From: Desulforapulum sp034007745
Lineage (GTDB): Bacteria; Desulfobacterota; Desulfobacteria; Desulfobacterales; Desulfobacteraceae
DNA: 59,110 nucleotides
NCBI GenBank assembly: GCA_034007745.1
Contig: JAVEQI010000020.1
Span: 1-59,110 of the forward strand
Direction of reading: 5' to 3'
Under the pieces are notes generated by a model. The model was given only the letters and a program-made list of their open reading frames with translations, searched no databases and was not told the DNA's origin. Below, piece by piece: positions 33,329-42,514 of this stretch. Both the position numbers and the translations under genes were made by a program. Positions within the stretch are counted from its first letter, which is position 1. Each line of letters starts with the position of its first letter.

Positions 33329-35971
33329 TTATTCATCTTCAACTCCCTTGAAGTGTGGTGCCAGGATTTTTTCGTCTATGTCCCTGCAGATTTTTTCCCT
33401 GTAAAATGCCACCCTGGCGGGGTTGGACATGATCATATCAATCTGGCGTGTATGAAGGCTGAGATATCCCAATATCATGAGTCGGGTCTTCAGCACCTGG
33501 GTGCCCCTGTCTTCCATTCTCGCACTCAGATTATCCTCCCGGACAGTTACTGTGAAATCATAGTCTTCGAGGATCTCCTTTATAAAGTTAACCCTCTTGA
33601 TCCTGCGGTCGTAATCTGCGGCCCCGCCTTTGAACTGGAAACTTATGTAGTCTTCTGCGGCCCGTCCGCTCACCAGGGCCTCCATGGTGGAAAAGTGGTA
33701 TCCAAGCCTTGAACTTAGGCTGCAAAAGTTCTTTGAGATCATAAAGTAGTTCTTGTCCGCATACTTTGATTTGACCCCCGGTACGAGCGCAGGATTCATG
33801 GTTGATCGAAACATGACCGACATCAGTCCCTTGGAGTCCACCGGGGGTGGACCATCCCAGGGCACCAGGATAAAACCTTCCCAAAATGCTAGCATGGGAT
33901 AGGATACGATCTGGTTGAGGCGCACATGGGGGCCCTGGACAGTTTCGGTGAAGCCGTCATCCAGGTTGAGTATCCACCAGTTGAGGGGTACATTGTAGTA
34001 TAACTGTTTGCTGGAGTGTTCGGGAAATTCGTTGCTGCTGCCAAAGTTGAACATCTCGTGCACCGATTGTTCATGGACAAAACGGGTTATGTCGTGGAGG
34101 GTCTTGCACCCTGAGGGGCGGAATTCTGTGGAATCGGGATCAATGAGGTTCAGCGGTATAATGAGCGCACAGGTCTGTTCCAGGAGTTTGAAGACATTGC
34201 TCTTATACATCAGATTTGTTCGGATGGCCGGTCTTCTCGCTATAATGGCATCCTGTCTGCCCTTGAACACAGCGCATGCATCGGCATCCATGGTTATGGT
34301 CGCTCCCTGTTCCAGGGTTTCCATGGCATTGGCTATGTTCATGATGGCCGGAACGGAAAATTCCCTTGCAACATTGGCCAGGTGCCCGGCAAATCCGCCC
34401 TGCTCTGAGATGATGCCTGCGGCCCTGTTGAGGAGGGGTGCCCACCTTGGTCTAGCCTGTTCCACCACAAGTATTGCGTTTTCCGGAAACCAGAGAATGT
34501 CCGCATCCCTGGTTGCCTTGTACACAACGCCTGTTGCGGCTCCGGGGCTTGCCGTGATACCGCCGGAAATAAGCGGGTCCCCCAGACCGGTGATTTTCGG
34601 AAGTTCCACTGCCCGGGCCGTCTGCTTGAGTGGTCGGCACTGGAGAATGTAGAGCTGACCGTTCCTGGAGAGGGCCCATTCAATGTCCTGGGCAAAGTTG
34701 TAGTAGCGTTCTATGTTTACGGAAATTTCGGCAAGTTCCAGGGCTGTCTCATTGCTGATCGAAGGCTGAATCTGCTGCTGTGGGGGAACATCGATCATCT
34801 CAATGGCTGAGGCCTTTGAGCAGATGTACTGGACCTTTTTCGTGTTGATCTGCCTCTTGATGATTTTAAGTTCAGGGTCCCGGGAAATGGTAAAAAGATC
34901 AAAGGAGTCGCTTCCATCCACCACAAGCTTTGGAAGTCCCCAGACCGAATTTATGAACACAGAGCTGTCGTCGGGGTCCAGGGGACTCCCGGTGTAGACC
35001 ACACCGCCGGCAACGGCGTTGATCATCTCCATGCAGCCCGTGCACATGGCAATGTCCTGGTCCCTGAATCCCTTGTTGAACCGATAGGTCATGGCCTGGA
35101 CACTGTACTTGCTTGCCACTACCTCCTTGTACACCTGGTTGAAGTTTTCCTTGTCCACGTTGAGTTCGCTTCGATATTGGCCTGCAAACGAGCTGTCAAG
35201 GCTGTCCTCGCAAAGGGCGCTGCTTCTGATGGCAAGGGGCAGGGAGCGGCCTGCAGCCTGTTCCAGGTGATCCCAGCTCTGCCTGACTGCGGCCTCAAGC
35301 TCTTCGAGCATGGGTGAATTGATGATTCGCTGTTTGATCTGTGAGCTGATAATGTCAATGTTTTTCAGCTCTTCTGCACCGGCAGACTGGGTGATTGTGT
35401 CGATCTCGTCCTGGAGGTCATTTGACCGGATAAATCGCTCATAGGCCGTGGCGGTTATTACAAACCCCTGGGGCACGTTGATGTTGAGTCTGTTTTTGAT
35501 CTCCCCCAGCTTGGCCATTTTTCCGCCAACCACATTGGCCATCCCCTGGTTGATGTCGTCAAAGGGGATAACCAGTCTTGTCTCGTCTGTATGGGCAACT
35601 GGGTTGAAGAGGAGCTCAAGCTCCTGTTGAATCCGTTCAAATGCCAGAAAAAGTCCCTCGTATTTTCCCGGGGCAAGCTGATCCAGGTTTTTGATCATGG
35701 TGAGAACGTTCACCGATATGGCAGTGCACAGGGTTCGGACAAAGCTCATGCCGAACACTTTTTCCCCTTTAAGTGCCTGCTCCATCTCTGCCATGCCGTC
35801 GAGGGAGCGGTTGTTTGCGTTTAAAAGCAGCTTAAAGCAATGGTATCTGGATTTAAAATTCAGACGCAGCTCCTCTGCACTGGCCGAAGGAGTGGGGGCT
35901 TCTCGTTTAAAGAGCCATTCCATGCCTTGCCTTATACGCCTGACCATGTTGTTGACCCTGTCTGTGACCAT
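33329..35971 (-). CDS. PEP synthase/PPDK-like phosphotransferase with novel C-terminal domain
   Basis: 880 residues. 1-135: helical extension. 140-450: PPDK_N-type ATP-grasp, with VVGGKMAKLGEI, AIRSSALCEDSLDSSFAGQ, QDIEWA and LQCRPL. 470-570: swivelling phospho-His domain, with GITASPGAATG and GGFAGHLANVAREF, so the His (530) is kept though the usual TSH/TCH is AGH. The remaining 290 residues do not resemble the PEP/pyruvate barrel. It may therefore move a phosphate from ATP to an unknown acceptor, as rifampicin phosphotransferase and similar relatives do. Located in the kinase/TauE operon. Intact only in module B. Confidence 0.85.
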   Translation of the reverse strand: MVTDRVNNMVRRIRQGMEWLFKREAPTPSASAEELRLNFKSRYHCFKLLLNANNRSLDGMAEMEQALKGEKVFGMSFVRTLCTAISVNVLTMIKNLDQLAPGKYEGLFLAFERIQQELELLFNPVAHTDETRLVIPFDDINQGMANVVGGKMAKLGEIKNRLNINVPQGFVITATAYERFIRSNDLQDEIDTITQSAGAEELKNIDIISSQIKQRIINSPMLEELEAAVRQSWDHLEQAAGRSLPLAIRSSALCEDSLDSSFAGQYRSELNVDKENFNQVYKEVVASKYSVQAMTYRFNKGFRDQDIAMCTGCMEMINAVAGGVVYTGSPLDPDDSSVFINSVWGLPKLVVDGSDSFDLFTISRDPELKIIKRQINTKKVQYICSKASAIEMIDVPPQQQIQPSISNETALELAEISVNIERYYNFAQDIEWALSRNGQLYILQCRPLKQTARAVELPKITGLGDPLISGGITASPGAATGVVYKATRDADILWFPENAILVVEQARPRWAPLLNRAAGIISEQGGFAGHLANVAREFSVPAIMNIANAMETLEQGATITMDADACAVFKGRQDAIIARRPAIRTNLMYKSNVFKLLEQTCALIIPLNLIDPDSTEFRPSGCKTLHDITRFVHEQSVHEMFNFGSSNEFPEHSSKQLYYNVPLNWWILNLDDGFTETVQGPHVRLNQIVSYPMLAFWEGFILVPWDGPPPVDSKGLMSVMFRSTMNPALVPGVKSKYADKNYFMISKNFCSLSSRLGYHFSTMEALVSGRAAEDYISFQFKGGAADYDRRIKRVNFIKEILEDYDFTVTVREDNLSARMEDRGTQVLKTRLMILGYLSLHTRQIDMIMSNPARVAFYREKICRDIDEKILAPHFKGVEDE

Positions 35972-35994
35972 ATCTTTGATCCTGTTGTTTGTTG

Positions 35995-36043
35995 GCTGTT
36001 AGCTGTTAGCTGTTAACTATTTGCTAAAAGCTAACAGCTACTC
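35995..36043. repeat. Heptad repeat hairpin
   Basis: Perfect arms TAGCTGTTAGC (36000-36010) and GCTAACAGCTA (36030-36040), 5 bases past the stop codon of the two-TM gene in module B. Confidence 0.65.
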
Positions 36044-36048
36044 GCTTC

Positions 36049-36735
36049 CTAATGCTCCATCTGCATACCAAGGCCTTCAAATGTATACATGATCCCGAAG
36101 CCGAACCAGAGGGTGTAAACCACATAAAATACAAGGGCAAAAATCAGCAGAAAGGCGCTGTCCTTGACGGATTTCGCCTCGACCTTGTAGTAGTTGTAAG
36201 CCGTTTCAACGGCTCTCTGGTTGATAAGGGCGACCGCCTTGGCCTCTTTGAACAGCTTCTCTTTTGTCAGCCCTTTTTCAATTTTTTTGAGCAGCTGATG
36301 CCAGTTAAAGAGGATGACCCGCTCGTTGGTCTGATACTTCTGCACAATACTGGCTCCGTCGTTGTTATACATGGTCTCGGAATCCATAATGCAGGCGTTG
36401 AGGAGCTGTCCAAGATCCGCAGTCATGGTAAATTCCGTTCCTGCGGTTGATGCGGAGGCATTGGCCTGGTCAAGGAGCCTGGTTAAAATTTCCCGCTGGG
36501 ATTCTTTGTCAACTTCAAGGGTAAGGTTGATGGTCGTTCCTGCAAGTTTATCAGCCTCGACCTTCATGGCCGGAATATAGTAGGCAGATCCCTTGGACAT
36601 GGAGTTGAACATGTTGTCAAGAAAGCTGAGGCCGTTTGCTCCGTGGTAGACCGGGGCAAAGAGAATGCCAAGAACTGCCGTAAAACTAATCAGCATGGTC
36701 AGCCCTATGTAAAACTCTCTTTTTTTTGCTATCAT
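36049..36735 (-). CDS. Two-TM protein of unknown function (module B)
   Basis: 228 residues, same layout as the copy at 27623: TM about 9-28, external region, TM about 193-217. Differences lie only in the last 40 residues (for example KDSAFLLIFALVFYVVYTLW). ATG overlaps the TauE/SafE stop by 4 bases. Next downstream gene is the intact PEP-synthase-like gene. Confidence 0.85.
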   Translation of the reverse strand: MIAKKREFYIGLTMLISFTAVLGILFAPVYHGANGLSFLDNMFNSMSKGSAYYIPAMKVEADKLAGTTINLTLEVDKESQREILTRLLDQANASASTAGTEFTMTADLGQLLNACIMDSETMYNNDGASIVQKYQTNERVILFNWHQLLKKIEKGLTKEKLFKEAKAVALINQRAVETAYNYYKVEAKSVKDSAFLLIFALVFYVVYTLWFGFGIMYTFEGLGMQMEH

Positions 36736-38006
36736 GACCTTACCTCCTTGCCCCTGAGGGTTTTAAGATTTTTGAAGAAGACTGTAAATACCCAGAGCCC
36801 GAAAATGCCGACTACAATGAAAAAGGCCCAGGTTCCTATCTGGTTGAGCATGGCCCCTGTTCCCTTGGATATGGATATGAGATCCATGCTGCCAAGCTTT
36901 GCTGGAAGGGAAAAGAGCCGGTTTACAAAGCCGGCTAGAATGGTGATCGCGTAAAACCCTCGGATGGTCTTGTCGTTGACAACCTTGGTCACCATGGCCC
37001 CAACCTGGATACCCACAAGGGATCCAAGGAGCATTCCAATGGCAAGGGTGTAAAAGATAAAACCGTAGATGGCATACTGGGTGATTGAGGCATAGCCCGC
37101 TGTGAATATGATCTGGAATATGTCGGTTCCAACGGTGGTCATGGATGAAACGCCCAGGACATAGACAAAGATGGGGAAGGTGAGAAATCCGCCGCCAACG
37201 CCCATGATACCTGCGGCAAGGCCTACGAGCATGCCCGACAGCACAAGGAAGACCCAGGAGATGCTTCTGCCGCCCGGGGTAATATCAAAGTCAAATTTCA
37301 CCATGGGGGGGAGGGAGATGGCCTGGAGTCGCCTGGGAAATCCGCCCATGGCGTCTTCGCCCGTGTCGTCCCCATTTGTACCCGGGCTTTTGGATTTCAG
37401 AAAATCGGTCATGGCATAGATGCCGAGGAATCCGAGCATGAACACGTATACGCTGCTGATAAAGGCGTCGCTTAATACCGGGTTGAGTTCGTACAGGTAA
37501 CGGTTCAAGAGCCCGCCCCCCGTGGCACCCACGAGGGCCCCGATCACAAAGACAAAGGCCAGGGGAATGCTTACATTTCCAAGTTTTCGGTGGATCACGC
37601 TGCCCATGATCGCCTTGGCGAAAATATGGAAGAGGTCGGTACCGACCGCAAGGATACCCTTGATGCCGGCACTCATCAGGGCCGGAGCGATGATGAATCC
37701 GCCGCCTGCGCCGATGCACCCGGTGATAAGCCCTGCCAAAAGCCCCACAAAAATTGAAACCACAAAGATGCCGAAACTGTAGTAGGAGGGGCTGTAGGCG
37801 TTGTGACCGCCGAGGACATCAGGCATGGCCGTGACAATATCCTCTGCAAACACAATGCCTCCTATGACCGCCGGTATCAGCAGAAGAACCAGGATAGCCG
37901 TTCTTCGCCTGCTGTTGAGGATGGTGGCGGCGTTGTTGATTTCCCACTGGGCATAGAATCTTGATCCCTGGATCATGAATTTGCCCCATTGCTTAAAAAA
38001 ATTCAT
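36732..38006 (-). CDS. TauE/SafE family anion exporter (module B)
   Basis: 424 residues, identical to the protein at 28306, with both internal repeats GCIGAGGGF and GIMGVGGGF. Start ATG 38006 with AAAGGAG upstream. Having two identical copies of a carrier could raise dosage. Confidence 0.9.
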   Translation of the reverse strand: MNFFKQWGKFMIQGSRFYAQWEINNAATILNSRRRTAILVLLLIPAVIGGIVFAEDIVTAMPDVLGGHNAYSPSYYSFGIFVVSIFVGLLAGLITGCIGAGGGFIIAPALMSAGIKGILAVGTDLFHIFAKAIMGSVIHRKLGNVSIPLAFVFVIGALVGATGGGLLNRYLYELNPVLSDAFISSVYVFMLGFLGIYAMTDFLKSKSPGTNGDDTGEDAMGGFPRRLQAISLPPMVKFDFDITPGGRSISWVFLVLSGMLVGLAAGIMGVGGGFLTFPIFVYVLGVSSMTTVGTDIFQIIFTAGYASITQYAIYGFIFYTLAIGMLLGSLVGIQVGAMVTKVVNDKTIRGFYAITILAGFVNRLFSLPAKLGSMDLISISKGTGAMLNQIGTWAFFIVVGIFGLWVFTVFFKNLKTLRGKEVRS

Positions 38007-38048
38007 CGTAAATACTCCTTTCTGGGCTAACAATCTAATTTGGTTGAT

Positions 38049-38462
38049 CTATCCGTTGTTTTTATCCAATGGCGTTGCTGCCTTTATCTGCTGTCTGTTG
38101 AGTTGTCTCTTTTTGTGGGCATCCTCCATTTTATATATCAGTTCATCGATCCCCATGGGTTTTGTCATATAATCAAACGCCCCCATGGTTATCGCCTCCA
38201 TGGCCGCCTTGACTGTTGCCTGGCCCGTGAGCATTATAACCTCGGTCAGGGGCGAGATCTGTTTGATCTCCTTTAAGGCCGCTGTTCCGTTCATGCCTGG
38301 AAGGCGCATGTCAAGGATCACAATATCCAGGGTGGTTGTTCGTGCAATGGCAACACCCTGTTCGCCGGTTCCCGCCTCGTGTACGGTGTATCCCCTTACG
38401 GTGAGCTGACGCGCAATGGCCGTTCGGAATTTTTCTTCGTCGTCAACCAGAAGGACGTTCAT
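38049..38462 (-). CDS. Receiver-only response regulator (module B)
   Basis: 137 residues, identical to 29623. All REC residues present (DDE, VILDMRLPG, LTGQ, TKP). ATG overlaps the kinase stop by 4 bases. Confidence 0.93.
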   Translation of the reverse strand: MNVLLVDDEEKFRTAIARQLTVRGYTVHEAGTGEQGVAIARTTTLDIVILDMRLPGMNGTAALKEIKQISPLTEVIMLTGQATVKAAMEAITMGAFDYMTKPMGIDELIYKMEDAHKKRQLNRQQIKAATPLDKNNG

Positions 38463-40255
38463 TTTTTTTCTCCCCTGTCATGGTTGGATGTTTTAGTATT
38501 TGAATTGCGGGTATCAGCCGGCAGAGAAATGGTAAATATACTGCCTTTGCCGGGGAGACTCTGAACCTCGATGCTGCCCCCCATGGAGTTGATGATCCCG
38601 AGGGATATGCTCAGCCCCAGCCCTGTACCCTTGCCCGGTTCCTTGGTGGTGTAAAAGGGGTTGAAAATTTCTTTGATACGTTCCAGGGGCATTCCCTCGC
38701 CCGTGTCCTGGATCTTGATTCGAATGAATTTGCGGTCAAAATCCGTGGACACTGTGATAATGCCCTTTTCTTTGATGGCACCCTCGGCATTGTTGAGCAT
38801 GTTCAGGAAAACCTGGGAAATATGGTCGGCATCTATTTTGATGTCTGGAAGACGCGGTGCATAGTTTCTTATAAGCTCAATGTCGGCAAGTTCAAGGCGG
38901 TGTTTTGTGAAACTCTGGAGCACTTTTTCAAGTATGTCGTTGATGTTGTGCATCCCCTTCCGGGGCTCGTTTTTACGGCCAAAGTCCAGGAGCTGCCGGG
39001 TTATGCCGCTGGCCCTGAAGGCTGCTGATTCTATTGTGCTGAGCTCTTTTCTGATGGCTGCGGGACTTGAATCCAGGTTGAATTCAGGGTTTAGCATGTC
39101 CCGAACCACACCCACTGTGGAGGTTATTATGGCAAGGGGGTTGTTGATCTCGTGGGCGACCCCCGTTGCAAGTTCCCCCACCGAGGCAAGCTTTGAGGCG
39201 TGGATCAGCTGGGTCTGGAGTTTAACGCTTTGTTCGGCTACAGTTTGGGCCCTGCTAAGGAGGCGGCTTGCAGTTATCCAGATAATGATGCCTAGAAATA
39301 AGGTTATGAGGGCAAGATTGACGAACATGGTGTTGCGGGTCGTGTACATCTGGGTGTGGATTATCTTGAGGGGCTGGCTTATGATCAAAGCCCAGGGGGC
39401 TTCAGCGAGCCAGGCGTGGGCCATGAGCATAATTTCGTCCTCATCGGTTTGCTCATGGATTCCGGTGTTGACATCCCTTGGGGGAATGTAGCTGGATTTT
39501 TCAAGCAGATTTGCCTTTAGGGGGTCGACGAGCTGGTAGGTTCCAAAACGGTTTATAAGGGTAGTATCCACCTCCTTGACTTTACCGATGGATCTCAAAA
39601 ACATGTAGAACTTGTCCGGATCAATGGTGGATCGCATTATGCAGACACGTTTTCCAATGGTCATTTTTACGGCAATGGTAAAGTGGGGTTTGTTCCTGAA
39701 TCCAAGGTAAACGTCCGTGATTACGTAATCTTTCACCTGCTCGGCCATAAGCGTGGAAAACCACGTCTCATTTTTGTAGTTCTTGTTGAGAAGGGCTGGG
39801 AAAGGACCTGCATAGCCCGTCTGTACTCCCTCGTGGTTTAAAAATCCCACGTCTACAAAGGCGTCGCTGAAGTGGTTCAGGGTCTGGAGAAAGAAGAGCA
39901 TCTTTTGTTCGCCGGGGTCGAGGGTGAACTCCTTGGAGTAAAACAGGTTGCGAATGTTCATCTCCCTTTCCCTTAAAAACAGGTCAACCGTGTTGCGCTG
40001 GCTCTTTGCCAGGGCCTCGATGTTCAGCTTGCCTGTTTTTTTCAATGCCGCTGTAAACTGCCAGTGGAAATAGACGGAAAGAAGCACATGGGGAATGATA
40101 AAGCAGGCCAGAACGGCCAGACCAAGACGAACTTTCAGCCGGTTAAAATAGGCCCTTGTCTGTAGGAGCTCCTCTGAAACTCCAGAGCTTATACCTTGAT
40201 TCATGGAGATTTTCGTTGAGGCAGACTTTTTCCTCCCAAGGCTTACAGGGTCCAT
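38459..40255 (-). CDS. dCache sensor histidine kinase (module B)
   Basis: 598 residues, ATG at 40255 with GAGGGA upstream. TM 43-63, dCache sensor, TM 308-330, His368, complete HATPase. Sensor region after residue 95 equals that of the kinase at 30033, so both should respond to the same signal; the cytosolic N terminus and first TM differ. Heads the sigma-54-driven module B operon: kinase, receiver, TauE/SafE, two-TM protein, PEP-synthase-like protein, two receivers. Confidence 0.93.
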   Translation of the reverse strand: MDPVSLGRKKSASTKISMNQGISSGVSEELLQTRAYFNRLKVRLGLAVLACFIIPHVLLSVYFHWQFTAALKKTGKLNIEALAKSQRNTVDLFLREREMNIRNLFYSKEFTLDPGEQKMLFFLQTLNHFSDAFVDVGFLNHEGVQTGYAGPFPALLNKNYKNETWFSTLMAEQVKDYVITDVYLGFRNKPHFTIAVKMTIGKRVCIMRSTIDPDKFYMFLRSIGKVKEVDTTLINRFGTYQLVDPLKANLLEKSSYIPPRDVNTGIHEQTDEDEIMLMAHAWLAEAPWALIISQPLKIIHTQMYTTRNTMFVNLALITLFLGIIIWITASRLLSRAQTVAEQSVKLQTQLIHASKLASVGELATGVAHEINNPLAIITSTVGVVRDMLNPEFNLDSSPAAIRKELSTIESAAFRASGITRQLLDFGRKNEPRKGMHNINDILEKVLQSFTKHRLELADIELIRNYAPRLPDIKIDADHISQVFLNMLNNAEGAIKEKGIITVSTDFDRKFIRIKIQDTGEGMPLERIKEIFNPFYTTKEPGKGTGLGLSISLGIINSMGGSIEVQSLPGKGSIFTISLPADTRNSNTKTSNHDRGEKK

Positions 40256-40306
40256 CTATTTCCCTCTTCTAAGTGGGTTGATGATTTTTCTTCTGGCAAT
40301 TGTAAT

Positions 40307-40322
40307 AGCAACGGTCGTGCCA
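40307..40322 (-). promoter_or_regulatory. Sigma-54 promoter of module B
   Basis: Minus strand TGGCAC-GACCG-TTGCT, full -24/-12 consensus, predicted start about 41 bases before the ATG at 40255. Confidence 0.85.
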
Positions 40323-40451
40323 TTGGATGGGAGGAAGCGTTTTTCGGTTGTTTGAATGTGGTAATGGTCTGTAATTATTCGATAATTTTATTGTTTGTCT
40401 CTGGGAGTGGCCAGACCCCCAGTCTGGTTCTCACCGGTAAGAGGGGAAGAA

Positions 40452-40492
40452 TTTAGAAGAATTACGAAATGGATTTAGAACAATTGCGAAAC
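40452..40492. promoter_or_regulatory. Direct-repeat enhancer candidate, module B
   Basis: TTTAGAAGAATTACGAAAT (40452-40470) and TTTAGAACAATTGCGAAAC (40474-40492), period 22, centred about 150 bases upstream of the sigma-54 promoter. Lies just past the end of the activator operon (stop at 40520). Confidence 0.6.
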
Positions 40493-40519
40493 GCAACATG
40501 AGCCAATTTTTACTACCAA

Positions 40520-42514
40520 CTACCTACTATCTACAGGCAACCGAACAATAAATCCGGCACCCCCAAGGCGGCTTGGGTGGAGTTTGAGTGTGCCCCTGTG
40601 GTCGTTGACTATGCGCCGGCAGATGCTGAGTCCTATACCCGAACTGTTCTTGGTGGTGTAAAAGGGGTCAAATATCCGATCCCCATGGATGCTGGAAACC
40701 CCAGGACCTGAATCTTCCACAAGGATGATCACATGCCTAGGGTCGAGACATTGGGTTGTGATGGCAATGGTTTTGGTGCCAGGAGCCAGGGTCTTCATGG
40801 CCTCTGCCGCATTGGTGATAAGGTTGAGCATCACCTGCTCGATCATGGGGTTGTCAAGGCCGCATTGGGGCAGGGAGGTACCAAGGTTGGTCTCTATTTT
40901 TATTCCGCTCTTTCTAAGGGTTACTGCGGCAAGATCAATGGCGTTATGTACGGGCAGGTTGATATTTATGGATACGGGCTTTAGTTCCCCCGGCTTTGAA
41001 AAGTCCATGACTCTTTTTATAACCGCCTCTATTCTGTTGGAGGCGCTCTGGATCTTGGATATGATTTTGCCCTCTGTTTCAGCATTCCGTTCCAGGGCGT
41101 ATTTCTCCAGGGATTTCAAATAGATGTTGATGCCGGACAGGGGATTTCGGATCTCGTGGGCAATGCCTGCAGCAACACGGCCAAGGGATGTCATCTTGTC
41201 CTGGATCCTGAGAAGATTTTCAAGTTCCCTTGGTTTTGTCATGTCCATCACGTTGAGAAGAACGGCGGATCGCTCCTTAAACTCGGTCATGGCGGCCCTG
41301 CAAAAGACCGAGGTTATTCTTGGATTGCCGTTGTCTGCCTGGGGGGCTGAGATTCTGAAGTCAACGCTGAGGGTCGTAAAATCGTGGCGCATGATTGCCG
41401 TGTGAAATTTCCGGGCCTTATCCCTGTCATCCGGATGAACCCCTGTATCCATAAACAGGTTGGGGCTGTGGGAAAGGGGACCAAAGATTTTTTTGTATTC
41501 GGGATTTTGAAATACAACTTCATCGCCCTGGAGAATGGCGATGCCGGTCACGGCATTTTTGGTAAGATCCCGGAATCGTTGTTCGCTTCGTTCAAGGGCG
41601 ATTCTTCCCCTTTTCCTCTCGATGATCTTGCCCATTCTCAGCGAGATGGAGCCAATGAGTTCTTTTTCTTCGTTAAGGAAGGTTGGTTCATTTTTCCGGT
41701 GGCTGTGGGAAGGGTAGCAAACGGTAAGCATCCCGACCGTTTTGCCGTCGACAACAATGGGATTTTCGACCATTGGTGTTCCCCTGGTGAAATTGGCGGT
41801 GGTAAATTGCTGGCGGGTGTCAGTAATAGTAAGGGCTGCAGCGGCAAGATCCGGATAGGTCATGGAGGCCGGGATAAGGTCGATCCCCCGTTGCAGAATG
41901 GTTTCAAGGTCAGTGTCCGGCTGTTCTGTGAGCTTTGCCAGGCTATGGAAGTAGTTGAGCTCCAGGCTTCGTTTTAAAAGAGCGGTGGCGGTCTTTCGGT
42001 AAAGGGTCTCCTGGCCCATTCTGTTAAGGCACGCCCCTAGGTTCTCACCTATCTCAACAAGGAATGACACCTCTGTCTTCACGGCAATTATCTCGCTTGA
42101 AAGCGTCACAAGGAGGATTCCGTAAAATTCTTCCCTGAAGAGCAGGGGAACTACAAGGGCTGCCCATCCTGTGCAGTCGGAAATGATCGGGCAATTGGCG
42201 CATCCTTTGCCGTCCCGTTCAAGCATCAGAGGTTCTTTATCCTGGATCACGGTCTTGATGCAGAAAGGTTGGGGCTGATCCATGAATAAAGCCCTGGCGC
42301 AGAGGGGAGGGGTGCCTGTTCCCCATGCGGTTTCTTCCTGGTCTCCTTTTTCTGCCACCCAGATAAAAACCTCCGAGTAGAGGCGTGATGCTTTGAGGTT
42401 CTGGCCCATCCTTTTGAGCAGCGGTTCAACCTGGGTCGCCTTGATCAACAGCCGGCTGATCGTCTTAAAGGTTTCTGGAATCGAGGTCTGGGTTGTACGA
42501 CTGCGGATTTTCAC
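40520..42514 (-). CDS. Cytosolic GAF-GAF-PAS histidine kinase (NtrB-like)
   Basis: 664 residues, no TM helices. Two GAF-like domains (about 20-175 and 185-310), the first with a Cys cluster CANCPIISDC that could hold a metal or Fe-S centre; PAS about 315-430; HisKA with the acceptor His in AAGIAHEIRNPLSG; HATPase with LNLITNAAEAM, EDSGPGV and SSGIGLSICRRI. Start is GTG at 42514, overlapping the stop of the activator gene by 4 bases, with AGGAGG upstream. The pair forms a classical sigma-54 two-component system in which this kinase is the cognate sensor. Confidence 0.93.
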   Translation of the reverse strand: MKIRSRTTQTSIPETFKTISRLLIKATQVEPLLKRMGQNLKASRLYSEVFIWVAEKGDQEETAWGTGTPPLCARALFMDQPQPFCIKTVIQDKEPLMLERDGKGCANCPIISDCTGWAALVVPLLFREEFYGILLVTLSSEIIAVKTEVSFLVEIGENLGACLNRMGQETLYRKTATALLKRSLELNYFHSLAKLTEQPDTDLETILQRGIDLIPASMTYPDLAAAALTITDTRQQFTTANFTRGTPMVENPIVVDGKTVGMLTVCYPSHSHRKNEPTFLNEEKELIGSISLRMGKIIERKRGRIALERSEQRFRDLTKNAVTGIAILQGDEVVFQNPEYKKIFGPLSHSPNLFMDTGVHPDDRDKARKFHTAIMRHDFTTLSVDFRISAPQADNGNPRITSVFCRAAMTEFKERSAVLLNVMDMTKPRELENLLRIQDKMTSLGRVAAGIAHEIRNPLSGINIYLKSLEKYALERNAETEGKIISKIQSASNRIEAVIKRVMDFSKPGELKPVSININLPVHNAIDLAAVTLRKSGIKIETNLGTSLPQCGLDNPMIEQVMLNLITNAAEAMKTLAPGTKTIAITTQCLDPRHVIILVEDSGPGVSSIHGDRIFDPFYTTKNSSGIGLSICRRIVNDHRGTLKLHPSRLGGAGFIVRLPVDSR

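Larger units (their letters stand above)
36229..39985. repeat. Duplicated block, copy B (apparently identical to 27803-31559)
   Basis: 3757 bases, direct orientation. First mismatch seen on the kinase side is at 39986 (AGGTCAACC against AGGTCTATG), and on the other side at 36228. Confidence 0.85.

Noticed and set aside
40400..40440. Terminator from the CCAGAC/GTCTGG hairpin after the activator operon
   Set aside because: Stem only 6 bp, no U-tract, and not conserved in the matching place of module A.
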